A DNA stretch of 64,000 bases, from positions 62,001-126,000 of the forward strand of contig NZ_FTMS01000007.1 of the NCBI RefSeq assembly GCF_900156105.1, written 5' to 3'. The DNA is from Alkalispirochaeta americana (lineage in GTDB: Bacteria; Spirochaetota; Spirochaetia; DSM-27196; Alkalispirochaetaceae). Position numbers and translations under genes: made by a program. Shown piece after piece: positions 56,179-64,000 of the stretch. Numbering within the stretch: the stretch's first letter is position 1; every line of letters starts with the position of its first letter. The notes beneath the pieces are model-generated. The model had not been told where the DNA came from. It did no database searches and worked only from the letters and a program-made list of their open reading frames with translations.

Positions 56179-57027
56179 TCAGCCCCCGGGCTCTTCCCGG
56201 CGCTCTCCCCGGGGGGGCGTGCCCAGACCCTGGCGGAAGACCCGGCGGTACCGGCTCGGGGCCAGCCCGGTGATCCCCTTAAAGACCTTGCTGAAGTGAA
56301 ACTCGCTGGAGAACCCCAGGTGCCGGGAGATCTCCTTCACCGATCTCCGCGATGACACCAGCATGCTCGTGGCGGCCTCGATCTTGAGCCTCCGCAGGTA
56401 CCGCATGGGGGTGATCCCCAGACTCTCCTGACAAAGCCGCACCAGATGCTCCCGGCTGATTCCCACGGAGCGGGCGATATCCTCAAGGGTCACAGCCCGG
56501 CTCACGCAACGTTGCATCACCTCCAGGGCCTTTTCCACGTGAATCGTCTGGCTCGAAAGGGGCCGCTCCTCGCCCCTGGGCGAGGCCAGAAGGTAGCAGA
56601 AGGAGATAAACTGGTGTTCCGCTGCCCGGCGGAGGGTCTCCTGCGAGGAAAGCCCCCGTTCGCGCAGCTCCTCAAAGAAAAAGCGGAAGTTTGTCCCGAT
56701 CTGCCGCGCCACCCATCGGGGGCCTTCTCCCTCCAGCAACTCCTGCAAGAGCTCCCCGGGCTGGTCCAGCTCCAGAAGCACGGCGTAATAGCTCAGGGGC
56801 TCCTCCAGATTGGTGGCCTCAATGGAGTGAACCTGGCCGGGCCGGCAGAAAAAAAGACTCCCCTGGCTGATCTGCCAGACCTCGTCCTCCAGGCGGAACC
56901 GGCCCTGGCCCTGAAGAAAATAGTGCATCTCGTATTGGCCCGGGCCGTGGGAATGACGACGACCGTGCCAGCGCAACTCCTCCGGCTCCTGCATCTGATA
57001 GACAAAGACAATATCCTGCAAGGTCAT
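56179..57027 (-). CDS. AraC-family regulator, probably of xylose isomerase
   Basis: A 282-residue protein. The N-terminal cupin holds a His-rich entry strand (WHGRRHSHGPGQYEMHYFLQGQGRFRLEDEVW) and FFCRPGQVHSIE. The C-terminal DNA-binding domain has VTLEDIARSVGISREHLVRLCQESLGITPMRYLRRLKIEAATSML and VKEISRHLGFSSEFHFSKVFKGITGLAPSRYRR. It is divergent from xylA with 128 bases between the two starts, so it is a good candidate for a sugar-responsive activator of xylA. The inducer is not known from sequence. Confidence 0.92.
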   Translation of the reverse strand: MTLQDIVFVYQMQEPEELRWHGRRHSHGPGQYEMHYFLQGQGRFRLEDEVWQISQGSLFFCRPGQVHSIEATNLEEPLSYYAVLLELDQPGELLQELLEGEGPRWVARQIGTNFRFFFEELRERGLSSQETLRRAAEHQFISFCYLLASPRGEERPLSSQTIHVEKALEVMQRCVSRAVTLEDIARSVGISREHLVRLCQESLGITPMRYLRRLKIEAATSMLVSSRRSVKEISRHLGFSSEFHFSKVFKGITGLAPSRYRRVFRQGLGTPPRGERREEPGG

Positions 57028-57097
57028 AGCAGGATCGGTATATCAATAATTGACATGTAATTGCAACGCCCGCCATTCCCCTCTCCCCGGGGGCCGG

Positions 57098-57103
57098 TAC
57101 AAT
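57098..57103 (+). promoter_or_regulatory. Candidate -10 element of xylA
   Basis: TACAAT lies 52 bases before the xylA ATG. The matching -35 position is GC-rich and not recognisable, as expected for an activator-dependent promoter. AT-rich AATTGACATGTAATT (about 57045-57062) sits upstream where an AraC-type activator could bind. Confidence 0.4.
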
Positions 57104-57155
57104 AGGAAGAGAGTTTACCAATCGTGCCTCCGGGCACCCAGGAAGGAGTCAATCC

Positions 57156-58523
57156 ATGAGTACCCTGAAACCGGCAACGCCCTTTACAGGCCGGGAAAGC
57201 TATTTCCCCGGCATCGGCCCCATCGCCTACGAAGGCTCCCGGTCGCGAAACCCCCTGGCCTTCAAGGTCTATAACCCCGAGGCCCTGGTGGCGGGAAAAA
57301 CCATGAGGGATCATTTACGTTTTGCCGTGGCCTACTGGCACAGCTTCACCGGATCGGCCGGGAACGATCCCTTTGGCCCCACCACCCTGGACTATCCCTG
57401 GAACCGCGCCACCGACGCCCTCTCCCGGGCAACCCGGCGGGCCGACGCGGCCTTCGAGTTCATGTCCAAACTGGGGGTTCCCTTCTACTGTTTTCACGAC
57501 GTGGACGTCTGCGACGAGGGAGACAGTCTGGCCACCTACGAGGGCCGTCTGAAGGAGATGACCCGGGTTCTGGCGGAACGGCAGGAGGCCACGGGGATCC
57601 AGCTTCTCTGGAACACGGCCAACCTCTTCTCCAACCCCCGGTATATGCACGGCGCCGCCACAAACCCCGATTTTTCCGTGGTGGCCCGCGCTGCTGCCCA
57701 GGTGAAGGCCTGTCTGGAGGCAAACGTGGCCCTGGGCGGGCATAATTACGTCTTCTGGGGCGGCCGCGAGGGGTACAGCACCCTTCTGAACAGTAACACC
57801 CGCCTGGAACAGGAGAATCTGGCGGCCTTTCTCCGGGCGGCCCGCGATTACGGCCGGTCCATCGGCTTCACCGGGACCTTTCTGATCGAGCCCAAGCCCA
57901 TGGAGCCCACCAAGCACCAGTACGATTTCGATGCCGCCACGGTGATCGGCTTTTTGCACCGCCAGGGTCTGGCCGGGGATTTCAAGCTCAACATCGAGGC
58001 AAACCACGCAACTCTGGCGAGCCATTCCTTCGCCCACGAGCTTCAGACTGCGGCCGATGCCTCCATGCTGGGCAGTATCGATGCAAACCGGGGAGACCCC
58101 CAGAACGGCTGGGACACGGACCAGTTTCCCACGGATATTCCTGATCTGGTTCAGGCGGTGCTGGTGATCCTGGGCAACGGGGGATTTACCACGGGGGGGG
58201 TCAACTTTGATGCCAAGCTTCGCCGGGGTTCGGTGGATCTGGAAGACCTCTTCCACGCCCACATTGGCGGCATGGACGCCTTTGCCCGGGCCTTGCAGGT
58301 GGCCGATGCGCTGCGGCAGGAGGGGACTCTGGAGGAGTTTCGCCGGGAGCGCTACGCCTCTTTTGACGAGGGCCAGGGGGCTGCCTTCCGGCGGGGAGAG
58401 CTCTCGCTGGAGGCGCTGCGGGATATCGCCTCGGCCGGGGAGCCCCGCCGCCCCGGGAGCGGACGCCAGGAATACCTGGAGAATCTGATCAACCAGGCCC
58501 TGTTGACCACTCCCCTGGCCTGA
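57156..58523 (+). CDS. xylA: Xylose isomerase
   Basis: A 455-residue metal-dependent enzyme converting D-xylose to D-xylulose. Family signatures are present: [25 protein letters not shown], catalytic His in [44 protein letters not shown] (metal ligands), [20 protein letters not shown], and [20 protein letters not shown]. Length fits the long (class II) bacterial type. GGAAGGAG lies upstream. No xylulokinase gene is adjacent. Confidence 0.98.
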   Translation: MSTLKPATPFTGRESYFPGIGPIAYEGSRSRNPLAFKVYNPEALVAGKTMRDHLRFAVAYWHSFTGSAGNDPFGPTTLDYPWNRATDALSRATRRADAAFEFMSKLGVPFYCFHDVDVCDEGDSLATYEGRLKEMTRVLAERQEATGIQLLWNTANLFSNPRYMHGAATNPDFSVVARAAAQVKACLEANVALGGHNYVFWGGREGYSTLLNSNTRLEQENLAAFLRAARDYGRSIGFTGTFLIEPKPMEPTKHQYDFDAATVIGFLHRQGLAGDFKLNIEANHATLASHSFAHELQTAADASMLGSIDANRGDPQNGWDTDQFPTDIPDLVQAVLVILGNGGFTTGGVNFDAKLRRGSVDLEDLFHAHIGGMDAFARALQVADALRQEGTLEEFRRERYASFDEGQGAAFRRGELSLEALRDIASAGEPRRPGSGRQEYLENLINQALLTTPLA

Positions 58524-58535
58524 GGCTTCCGGGAG

Positions 58536-59024
58536 CTAGAGGCCCCGCAGGTCCAGGACGCGCACCACCGGTACGGGGGTGCCGTCCTGCTGGGTATAGA
58601 CCTCCAGGGGCTCCACCGCCGCCAGGACGCGGCTGCTTCGCTGGATCAGCCCCGGCGAGGGCGAGCGGGGAGGCCGTTGGGCAACCCGGCCCGAGAAGGC
58701 CGGGCTGTCCAGGACCAGCCAGGCGCGAAAAAGCGAGACCTCCTGCACCCCCTGCCAGGCCCCGCCCACCAGTTCTATCTCGGCGTAAAACTGATCGGTC
58801 TCGTCGGTGTAGACCATCACCGTGGCGGCCACCCCCTCCAGGAGGAGGGTCTTTCCCTGAAGCTCCTGCCATTGCCGGGGGTTTGTAGCGGCCCGGGCCA
58901 GATCTTCCAGGGAGACCGTCATATCCAGGGCTCCCGTGGCCACACCCGGGGAGGGGTTGCTCCAGAGAAGGCCCGTGACAACCAGAAGGCCCGCCAGGGC
59001 CAGTGCAGAGGTCTTTCGTCTCAT
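58536..59024 (-). CDS. Small exported protein of unknown function
   Basis: A 162-residue protein with a signal peptide (KTSALALAGLLVVTGLLWSN). The mature part (QELQGKTLLLEGVAATVMVYTDETDQFYAEIELVGG ... VEPLEVYTQQDGTPVPVVRVLDLRGL) is strand-rich and resembles an OB-like fold, but no family was recognised. It is convergent with xylA. The longer frame to 59282 runs antisense through the next gene and was rejected. Confidence 0.65.
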   Translation of the reverse strand: MRRKTSALALAGLLVVTGLLWSNPSPGVATGALDMTVSLEDLARAATNPRQWQELQGKTLLLEGVAATVMVYTDETDQFYAEIELVGGAWQGVQEVSLFRAWLVLDSPAFSGRVAQRPPRSPSPGLIQRSSRVLAAVEPLEVYTQQDGTPVPVVRVLDLRGL

Positions 59025-59097
59025 ACTCTGTAGTATAGGGATCACTCCCGGGAGATACAACTGTTCACAGAGGGCTGCCTTGAGATATGATTGCGCC

Positions 59098-59856
59098 ATG
59101 GGTCTTTTGACACGGGCCGACGCCCGCTCTATTCGCCTTGCCGATAAAGTGGCTCTGGTGGTGGGTGGCAGCGGTGGAATCGGCCGGGCCGTGGCTCTGA
59201 CTCTGGCCGACGAGGGTGCCCGGATGATTATCCACGGGGGGCGCTCCCAGGAGCGGCTCGAGCGGGTGGTGCGGTACATCAACCATCGTGGCGGCCGATG
59301 CCGGGGGTTTCTGTTGCCCCTCGCCGAGGCTGATGATATTTTGCCTCTTATCGATCAAGCCGGGGAGGTGGATATCCTGGTGGTGGCCTTCGGGCCCGTG
59401 GAATACCGTCCTCTGGCAGGGACGGATCCGGCCAGCTGGCGGCGGATGACGGAGCTGAACCTGGTGCTTCCGGGGTTGCTTCTCTCGCACTATCTGCCGA
59501 AAATGATAGAACGGGGCTGGGGACGGGTCATCCTTTTCGGGGGGCCCCGGGCAGACCGGCTTTGCGGTTTCCGGGAGAGCGCTGCCTACAGCGCTGCCAA
59601 GGCGGGGGTTGCCTCGCTGGTCAAGTCGGCAGCGCTTCAGACGGGGGGGCGCAATATCTCGGTGAACCTGATCTCGCCGGGCTACGTGGATACGGAGTAT
59701 CTGACCCCCCAGGATCGGCACCAGCAGCAGCAGCGGTCCCCCCGGGGGCGCCTGATTCCGCCCGAACGGGTGGCCCGGGTGGTGCGGCATCTGATCTGCG
59801 CCGACGAGGCCGACGTAAACGGAGCGGTAATCACCGTGGACCAGGGACTTGGGTAA
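59098..59856 (+). CDS. Short-chain dehydrogenase/reductase
   Basis: A 252-residue SDR. The cofactor loop is VALVVGGSGGIGRAVAL (residues about 18-34), with NAG replaced by VAFGPVE, and the catalytic YSAAKAG follows a GG pair that replaces the usual Ser region (ILFGGPRADR). VNLISPGYVDTEYL and VNGAVITVDQGLG end the fold. It probably reduces or oxidises a keto or hydroxy group with NAD(P)H; the substrate is unknown. The ATG lacks a clear ribosome site. Confidence 0.87.
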   Translation: MGLLTRADARSIRLADKVALVVGGSGGIGRAVALTLADEGARMIIHGGRSQERLERVVRYINHRGGRCRGFLLPLAEADDILPLIDQAGEVDILVVAFGPVEYRPLAGTDPASWRRMTELNLVLPGLLLSHYLPKMIERGWGRVILFGGPRADRLCGFRESAAYSAAKAGVASLVKSAALQTGGRNISVNLISPGYVDTEYLTPQDRHQQQQRSPRGRLIPPERVARVVRHLICADEADVNGAVITVDQGLG

Positions 59857-59930
59857 GGGCAGGGGCGTTTTCTTCTGCGCTCCTGTTTGACATTTCCCGG
59901 AGCCACATCTACTATTGAAGCACCCGCTAT

Positions 59931-59963
59931 TGTATCATCGGTGTTGTGTTGTATCATCGGTGT
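59931..59963. repeat. Two 14-bp direct repeats upstream of the STAS gene
   Basis: TGTATCATCGGTGT occurs at 59931-59944 and 59950-59963, five bases apart. They lie about 110 bases upstream of the STAS gene. The rest of the 218-base gap shows nothing further. They could be tandem binding sites. Confidence 0.75.
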
Positions 59964-60074
59964 GCTGTGGCAGGGGTGTGCCGATGCTATCGCAGGGATC
60001 CTGCGGCCCGGGCCTGTACCGGGTAAGGGGGATGTAATATCGTGATTCAACAGGTGTGGAGTGTATAGGAAGGT

Positions 60075-60626
60075 ATGGCCAATAACGATATCGTACCAGG
60101 TTTTGACGAGGAAAAAGACGAGAGCCTGAAGATCCGGTTGGAGAAGGCCTCGGGTACCGAGGGGTGCCTTATTCTGTACCTTACGGGGTACATCGATACC
60201 TACAACTCCAATTTTTTCCAGAAGCGGGTGAACCGGGCTGTGGAGGCGGGCTTTGCCCGGCTGATCTTTCATTGCGCGGGGCTCAACTACGTTTCCAGTA
60301 CCGGTATTGGCTCGTTCACGGCGTTTCTGAAGGCGGTGAAGCCCAAGGGGGGGGATCTGGTGCTCCTGGAGATCCAGCCCAAGGTATACGAGGTGTTCCA
60401 GCTTCTGGGGTTCTCCCAGTTTTTCCAGATCAAGGACAACCTCGATGACGCCGTAGAGCACTTCACCAAAAACGGAAAGGTGCAACGCTCCGAGGTCTTC
60501 CCCAAGATCTTCAAGTGTCCCATCTGTTCCACCAAGCTCAAGGCATCCAAGCCGGGGCGGTTCCGCTGCTCCAACTGCAAGACCATTCTTGCCATAGACG
60601 CTGCCGGGCAGGTTTTCCTGGGCTGA
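60075..60626 (+). CDS. STAS-domain protein with C-terminal zinc ribbon
   Basis: A 183-residue protein. Residues 16-125 match STAS anti-sigma-factor antagonists (LILYLTGYIDTYNSNFFQKRVN; FHCAGLNYVSSTGIGSFTAFLKAVK with the phosphorylatable Ser; LLEIQPKVYEVFQLLGF). The last 40 residues form a zinc ribbon with CPICSTKL and CSNCKTI. STAS proteins release sigma or other partners when unphosphorylated. The zinc ribbon fusion is unusual. No sigma factor or kinase is adjacent. Confidence 0.85.
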   Translation: MANNDIVPGFDEEKDESLKIRLEKASGTEGCLILYLTGYIDTYNSNFFQKRVNRAVEAGFARLIFHCAGLNYVSSTGIGSFTAFLKAVKPKGGDLVLLEIQPKVYEVFQLLGFSQFFQIKDNLDDAVEHFTKNGKVQRSEVFPKIFKCPICSTKLKASKPGRFRCSNCKTILAIDAAGQVFLG

Positions 60627-60766
60627 TGCCCGGGGCCTTTCCGGTTATTTCTGCTTCATTTTTCCTCATGTCCAATTATCCGTCTCCTGGTCTTCCCCTG
60701 TGCCCATAGTGCTGTGGCGTTCCTCCGGCAGGGGGGGCGAAGATCGTTCTGGCGAGGCGAAATAAC

Positions 60767-61032
60767 TGTGCATAATCCGGGTGCAGTATGTGGATAACTT
60801 GTGGAAAGTGTGCATAAAAACGTGGATTCCCTGTGGGTAACAACTGCCTTCCGGAGGCTGTCTGGCAGAGGGTAATTATGACCACCTGTAGCCGTTCGTG
60901 TAACTTCTTTTGCTGAAAGAGTTTATTTTTTGTCAACTGGATTTTTGCTGTTTTTATGGGTCAATTTTACCCGGGGGATAAAAAACAATCTGTCCCCAAT
61001 CACCGGAGGGAATGTGGAAAAGATGTGGAAAA
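60767..61032. other. Candidate replication origin: clustered DnaA boxes around an AT-rich stretch
   Basis: Five sites match TTWTNCACA exactly, all in one orientation (seen as TGTGNAWAA on this strand): 60767-60775, 60789-60797 (perfect TTATCCACA), 60809-60817, 61013-61021 and 61024-61032. Two near matches lie at 60800-60808 and 60832-60840. Spacings include 22, 11 and 11 bases, in helical phase. An AT-rich stretch (about 60900-60975) between the two clusters could be the unwinding element. Apart from this, the 437-base gap contains no gene. dnaA is not in the window. Confidence 0.6.
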
Positions 61033-61063
61033 CCTGTGTCGCGTGTGTTAATCTTTTTCCAGA

Positions 61064-62047
61064 GTGAAGATTACACTGTGTGCGCTGCTTCCATTTTTCT
61101 TCCGGGGTCTGCTCTGCGCGGGGATGATTCTCGGGGGAGGTATCCTCTTTGGAGAGAGCCTTTTCTCTCCCGGGGAACTTCTTCTCTCGGCTGCTGCCGG
61201 GGGTGTTCTCCTTGCTCTGGTATACACGTATATGCGGCTTCTCGCAGTACCGGTGGTTCCCCTGGTGCTGGTGCCGCTCATGGCGCTGGTGCTTCTGCTT
61301 TTTTCCTCGCTGGTTTTCTTTCGGGCCGAGCTGGGGCTGGAGCGGCTGTATACACCGGGCCTCTCCCGGGGGGCTGTCCAGCGGGATCAGTGGTCGGGAG
61401 TTCTCCTTCACGGTCGGGGCACTTCGCTCTACGTGTCGCGCGATTCGGGGCCTGGCAGCGCAGAATCTGGCCCCCTGGGGAATGGTCATCATCCCGGGCG
61501 GGAGCAGAAGAGAATCTTTTCCGATGTGGTCCTGGTCCGGCACCGGGAGGTGCCCCGGCTGCGGGTTCATCGGGAGATATCCTGGGACACCGGAGGATCC
61601 CGGTTGATCCTGCCCGGGGGCGACGAGATCGGGACGGCCTCCATTGCCGGTTTGGGCAGAAGGGCCCTGCCTCCGGTTCTGCGACGTCTTACGAATGATC
61701 TCCTTCGGGTCTTCCGGGGGCCGGGGCGGGGTGATTCCCTGCCGGCTTTTGCCCTGCGGGGGGGCGCCCTCACAGCGGCTCTGGCCCTGGTCTGGGTTGT
61801 GGTGCGCCTCACCCGCTGGCCCTTACTCAACGGGGTTGCCGCCTTGGGCTGGATCCGGCTGATCCTCGCGGTTCCCCGGGGGGGCAGCTTTGCCCAGGAG
61901 CTCTGGCAGGAACAGGTGCCGTTCTTCCTGTTTTCGGAGGCCCTCCTCTGGGGGGTCCTGGCGCTTGTCCTGGTGGTGATAGCCCTGAGGCAGCCACCCT
62001 TTCGCCGGTGGCAGCGGGATACCCTGGGAATTGGAGAGAAACCGTGA
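61064..62047 (+). CDS. Membrane protein of unknown function, first gene after the DnaA-box cluster
   Basis: A 327-residue protein starting at GTG. Three N-terminal helices (residues 8-95) are followed by an extramembrane strand-rich region of about 125 residues (LHGRGTSLYVSRD, DVVLVRHREVPRLRVHREI, LILPGGDEIGTASIAGLG) and three C-terminal helices. No family was recognised. It overlaps the next gene by four bases (GTGA), so the two proteins probably work together in the inner membrane. Confidence 0.7.
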   Translation: MKITLCALLPFFFRGLLCAGMILGGGILFGESLFSPGELLLSAAAGGVLLALVYTYMRLLAVPVVPLVLVPLMALVLLLFSSLVFFRAELGLERLYTPGLSRGAVQRDQWSGVLLHGRGTSLYVSRDSGPGSAESGPLGNGHHPGREQKRIFSDVVLVRHREVPRLRVHREISWDTGGSRLILPGGDEIGTASIAGLGRRALPPVLRRLTNDLLRVFRGPGRGDSLPAFALRGGALTAALALVWVVVRLTRWPLLNGVAALGWIRLILAVPRGGSFAQELWQEQVPFFLFSEALLWGVLALVLVVIALRQPPFRRWQRDTLGIGEKP

Positions 62048-63813
62048 CGGTCACCGGACGGTACGGGGTCGTTCTGGGGGCTTTGTCTGCCTGCGCCCTG
62101 GTGGGGGCGGCTATTCTTGTTCCCGGTCGCGCCGTGCTGGACGCGCCGGGAACGGTCCTTTCGGGGGGTGGGCTCACGGGGGGTGTTTTCTTTTTGTCCC
62201 TGGTGGTGCTCTTCTTTGAGGCCTTTCCCCTGGTTGTGGCCACTGCGGGGGTGCTCTGCTTTTCTCTGGTTGTTTCTCCTCGTCAGATAGGGCCTGCGGG
62301 GTCGCTTCTCTTGCCGGGCATACCTCTGGTCCTGGTGGTTGTGGTGGCCCTGGGTGTTGTCAACGGCATCTGGGTGGGGGCCTTTGCCCCCCTGGCCGAG
62401 GGACGTATCGCCCAGGAGGAGCACCGTGCCAGAACCTCCCGGAACGCCATCACCGAGGCTTCGTTTCTTCTGCAGCAGGGAGATTACCAGGGGGCCGAGG
62501 CGCTTCTGGTGTTGCACCGCTCCCTGGCAGAGGAGTCCGAGGAGAGTTTGGAACTGCTTGAACAGGCTCGGGGAGCCCGGCTGGCCCGGGAAGAGCAGAT
62601 TCGATCCTCCCGGGAGACCGGGCCGATCGGGGAAGATCGACGCTTCACTTCTGCTTCGGCCATGACCGCTGCCGATCTTCTGGCCCAGGGGCATCGCTAT
62701 TTCCAGGAGGGAGATTTCTTCAGCGCCCACTATTTTGCAACGCGGGCGCTGGAACAAAGCCCCTATCCCCGGGAGGACGCCCGGGTGCTCCAGTCGTCGG
62801 CGCTTAACGCTATTGAAGGGGGGGCTCTGGACCGGAAAGAGGCTGAGGATCGCCGGTTTTATCAGGATAAGGTCACGGCCTACCAGGCCTTTTTGCAGGG
62901 CCAGGCCCTTCCCGAACGGGCTCTGGAAGCCTATTACCGATTCCAGGATCTTCAGGAACGCCGCCCGGACGATCCCGATGTGCGGCGCTTTGCTCCGGAG
63001 GTGCTTCGGCAGGTTCAGGAAATCAGTTTTTTTGTGGAGACCGCCCGGGCTCACCAGGAGCTTCCGGGCCGCTCCGATCTGGTTTTTCTGAACCGCCGCG
63101 AGGAGGGGTTGCTGGAGGTTATTGTGGTGGATCATCTGGTGCGGACCCGGGAGGGTGATTTCTTTTACGGTCTGGAGGTGCTGCGCCTCGATCCCGCCAC
63201 ACCCCGGGAGCCGCTTCTTCATCTGCGGGCACCCTACGGGATGGCCCTGGAACAGAAGCTGATCCTGCGGGCCGTGCGTCGCGATGGAGAGGAGGAAGAT
63301 CCCGAGGCTGGCCGGATTCCGCTCTTCTTCTATCGGGGCGGTCCCGATGATTTTGATGGTTCCCTGAGGTTGTCCCACTCGGTGGAGTCGATCGCCCGCT
63401 TTGGCGGGGGGCCCCAGGCCTTTCAGGTTCTCACCGTGCCGGAGCTGTTTCAGTTGCCCCGGCTCCTGGAGCAGCTGGGGCAGCCCCAACGCTTTGCCCG
63501 GGCTGCTGCGTTTTTTCGGGTCTTGCGCATGGGCGGTTTCTTTGTGATCGCCCTGGGAGGTATAGCCCTGGGCTGGCGCTTCCGCAGCAGGTATCTGGGA
63601 CGGCCTCCTCTGGCGGTGCTGGCCATGGTGCCGGTTCTGGTCTGGGCGCTCTGGTGGATCGTGGCCCTGGGCAGATATCTCATCGGGTCTGCAGCGAACC
63701 TTCTTGCCCGGGAGGTTTCCTTTTCCACGGGGCTTCTTCTGGTGGCCCTGGGGCTGATAGGAGGAATCCTGGCGGTGGTGGCGTCCCTGGCCAGGCAGGA
63801 GGTCGATCTGTGA
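62044..63813 (+). CDS. Large membrane protein with TPR-like central region
   Basis: A 589-residue protein; the GTG start overlaps the previous stop and follows GGAGAG. Three helices lie at residues 8-120, then a helical-repeat region (AITEASFLLQQGDYQGAEALLVLHRSLAEE; ADLLAQGHRYFQEGDFFSAHYFATRALEQS), a strand-rich domain (VIVVDHLVRTREGDFFYGLEVLRLDP), and four C-terminal helices. TPR-like repeats suggest protein binding; no enzyme motif was found. It ends in a GTGA overlap with the following gene. Confidence 0.7.
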   Translation: MTVTGRYGVVLGALSACALVGAAILVPGRAVLDAPGTVLSGGGLTGGVFFLSLVVLFFEAFPLVVATAGVLCFSLVVSPRQIGPAGSLLLPGIPLVLVVVVALGVVNGIWVGAFAPLAEGRIAQEEHRARTSRNAITEASFLLQQGDYQGAEALLVLHRSLAEESEESLELLEQARGARLAREEQIRSSRETGPIGEDRRFTSASAMTAADLLAQGHRYFQEGDFFSAHYFATRALEQSPYPREDARVLQSSALNAIEGGALDRKEAEDRRFYQDKVTAYQAFLQGQALPERALEAYYRFQDLQERRPDDPDVRRFAPEVLRQVQEISFFVETARAHQELPGRSDLVFLNRREEGLLEVIVVDHLVRTREGDFFYGLEVLRLDPATPREPLLHLRAPYGMALEQKLILRAVRRDGEEEDPEAGRIPLFFYRGGPDDFDGSLRLSHSVESIARFGGGPQAFQVLTVPELFQLPRLLEQLGQPQRFARAAAFFRVLRMGGFFVIALGGIALGWRFRSRYLGRPPLAVLAMVPVLVWALWWIVALGRYLIGSAANLLAREVSFSTGLLLVALGLIGGILAVVASLARQEVDL

Positions 63814-64000
63814 GGAGCCGGGAAGGGCCTGGAAGGCTTCTTCCCTGGGCCGGGCGCATTACAGGGGGTATTCTGGGGCTTCCGGCGGGTCCGGCCGGTG
63901 TAGGGTTCGGTTTGCTGGCGGGGTGGCTGGTGGATCAATACCGGGCCCGGCTCTGTGGAGAGGAACGGTTCGAGCGGTTTCTCCGACGTCCCGAGGGGGA
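63810..64000 (+). CDS. Start of a probable TerB/DnaJ-like (DjlA-type) membrane protein, cut by window end
   Basis: A GTG overlaps the previous stop (GTGA) and is preceded by AGGAGG seven bases upstream. The 63 visible codons include GRITGGILGLPAGPAGVGFGLLAGWLVDQY, which resembles the Gly-rich membrane segment 'GkxxGxxxGlxxGGplGaxxGxxxGhxxD' at the start of DjlA/TerB-DnaJ proteins. The J domain would lie outside the window, so the assignment is tentative. Confidence 0.5.
   Translation, partial: MRSREGPGRLLPWAGRITGGILGLPAGPAGVGFGLLAGWLVDQYRARLCGEERFERFLRRPEG

Noticed and set aside
1-64000. tRNA or rRNA genes, insertion sequences, prophage
   Set aside because: No tRNA-like cloverleaf motifs, rRNA conserved stretches, DDE/serine transposases or phage structural genes were recognised; the Rpn family was once labelled as transposase but the sequences are nucleases without element ends.

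Overview
The window is GC-rich (roughly 60%), densely coded bacterial chromosome, most likely from a free-living spirochaete (Spirochaetaceae / Alkalispirochaeta-like). This is inferred from exported proteins with the '...FAGGQAE' maturation region common in spirochaete solute-binding proteins, a DUF2259 secreted protein, a very large FapA/DUF342 protein beside a MinD-like ATPase, and small acidic beta-barrel outer-membrane proteins. There is no species marker such as rRNA here. No rRNA, tRNA, CRISPR array, insertion sequence or prophage was seen.

Layout. 1-9.2 kb: housekeeping (5' end of malQ, bifunctional nuclease, NAD synthetase, dicarboxylate symporter, prolyl-tRNA synthetase, phytol/dolichol-kinase-like protein). 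9.2-18 kb: carbohydrate island with a GH3 lipoprotein, a ROK repressor, an ABC sugar importer and a GH65 phosphorylase, with two palindromic candidate operators in the divergent promoter region. 18-31 kb: HD-GYP phosphodiesterase, yidD, rpmB/rpmG, the lipoprotein-maturation pair lnt/lgt, FapA and MinD-like genes, a C-terminal processing protease, rsmE and fxsA. 31.3-35.8 kb: a tightly packed three-gene unit (sigma-54-type AAA+ protein without a visible DNA-binding domain; ribbon-helix-helix/zinc protein; degenerate KaiC-like domain fused to a PEP-synthase ATP-grasp) preceded by an AT-rich island. 35.8-38 kb: M23 peptidase and a VWA protein.

38-53 kb is bracketed by two Rpn-family PD-(D/E)XK nuclease genes in inverted orientation. 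Each is followed by the same linker, containing heptanucleotide repeats, fused to a 5'-truncated Rpn tail. Both full-length genes carry an internal Shine-Dalgarno/ATG that could express the C-terminal part alone, and one truncated copy consists of just that part; this resembles the intragenic antitoxin arrangement reported for Rpn anti-phage proteins. Between them lie a B12-dependent ribonucleotide reductase with an NrdR box, a NicO Ni/Co transporter, apbE, uppP, fabF, an AraC regulator and a FIST sensor/histidine-kinase operon.

53-64 kb: orphan solute-binding protein, major porin-like protein with a clear terminator, AraC/xylose isomerase pair, SDR, STAS/zinc-ribbon protein, then an AT-rich non-coding stretch carrying five exact TTWTNCACA DnaA boxes in one orientation (candidate replication origin), followed by a coupled operon of two membrane proteins and the start of a probable DnaJ/TerB-like gene. 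Short tandem repeats of 5, 7, 9 and 15 bp sit at several gene starts or ends and may be phase-variable or hypermutable.
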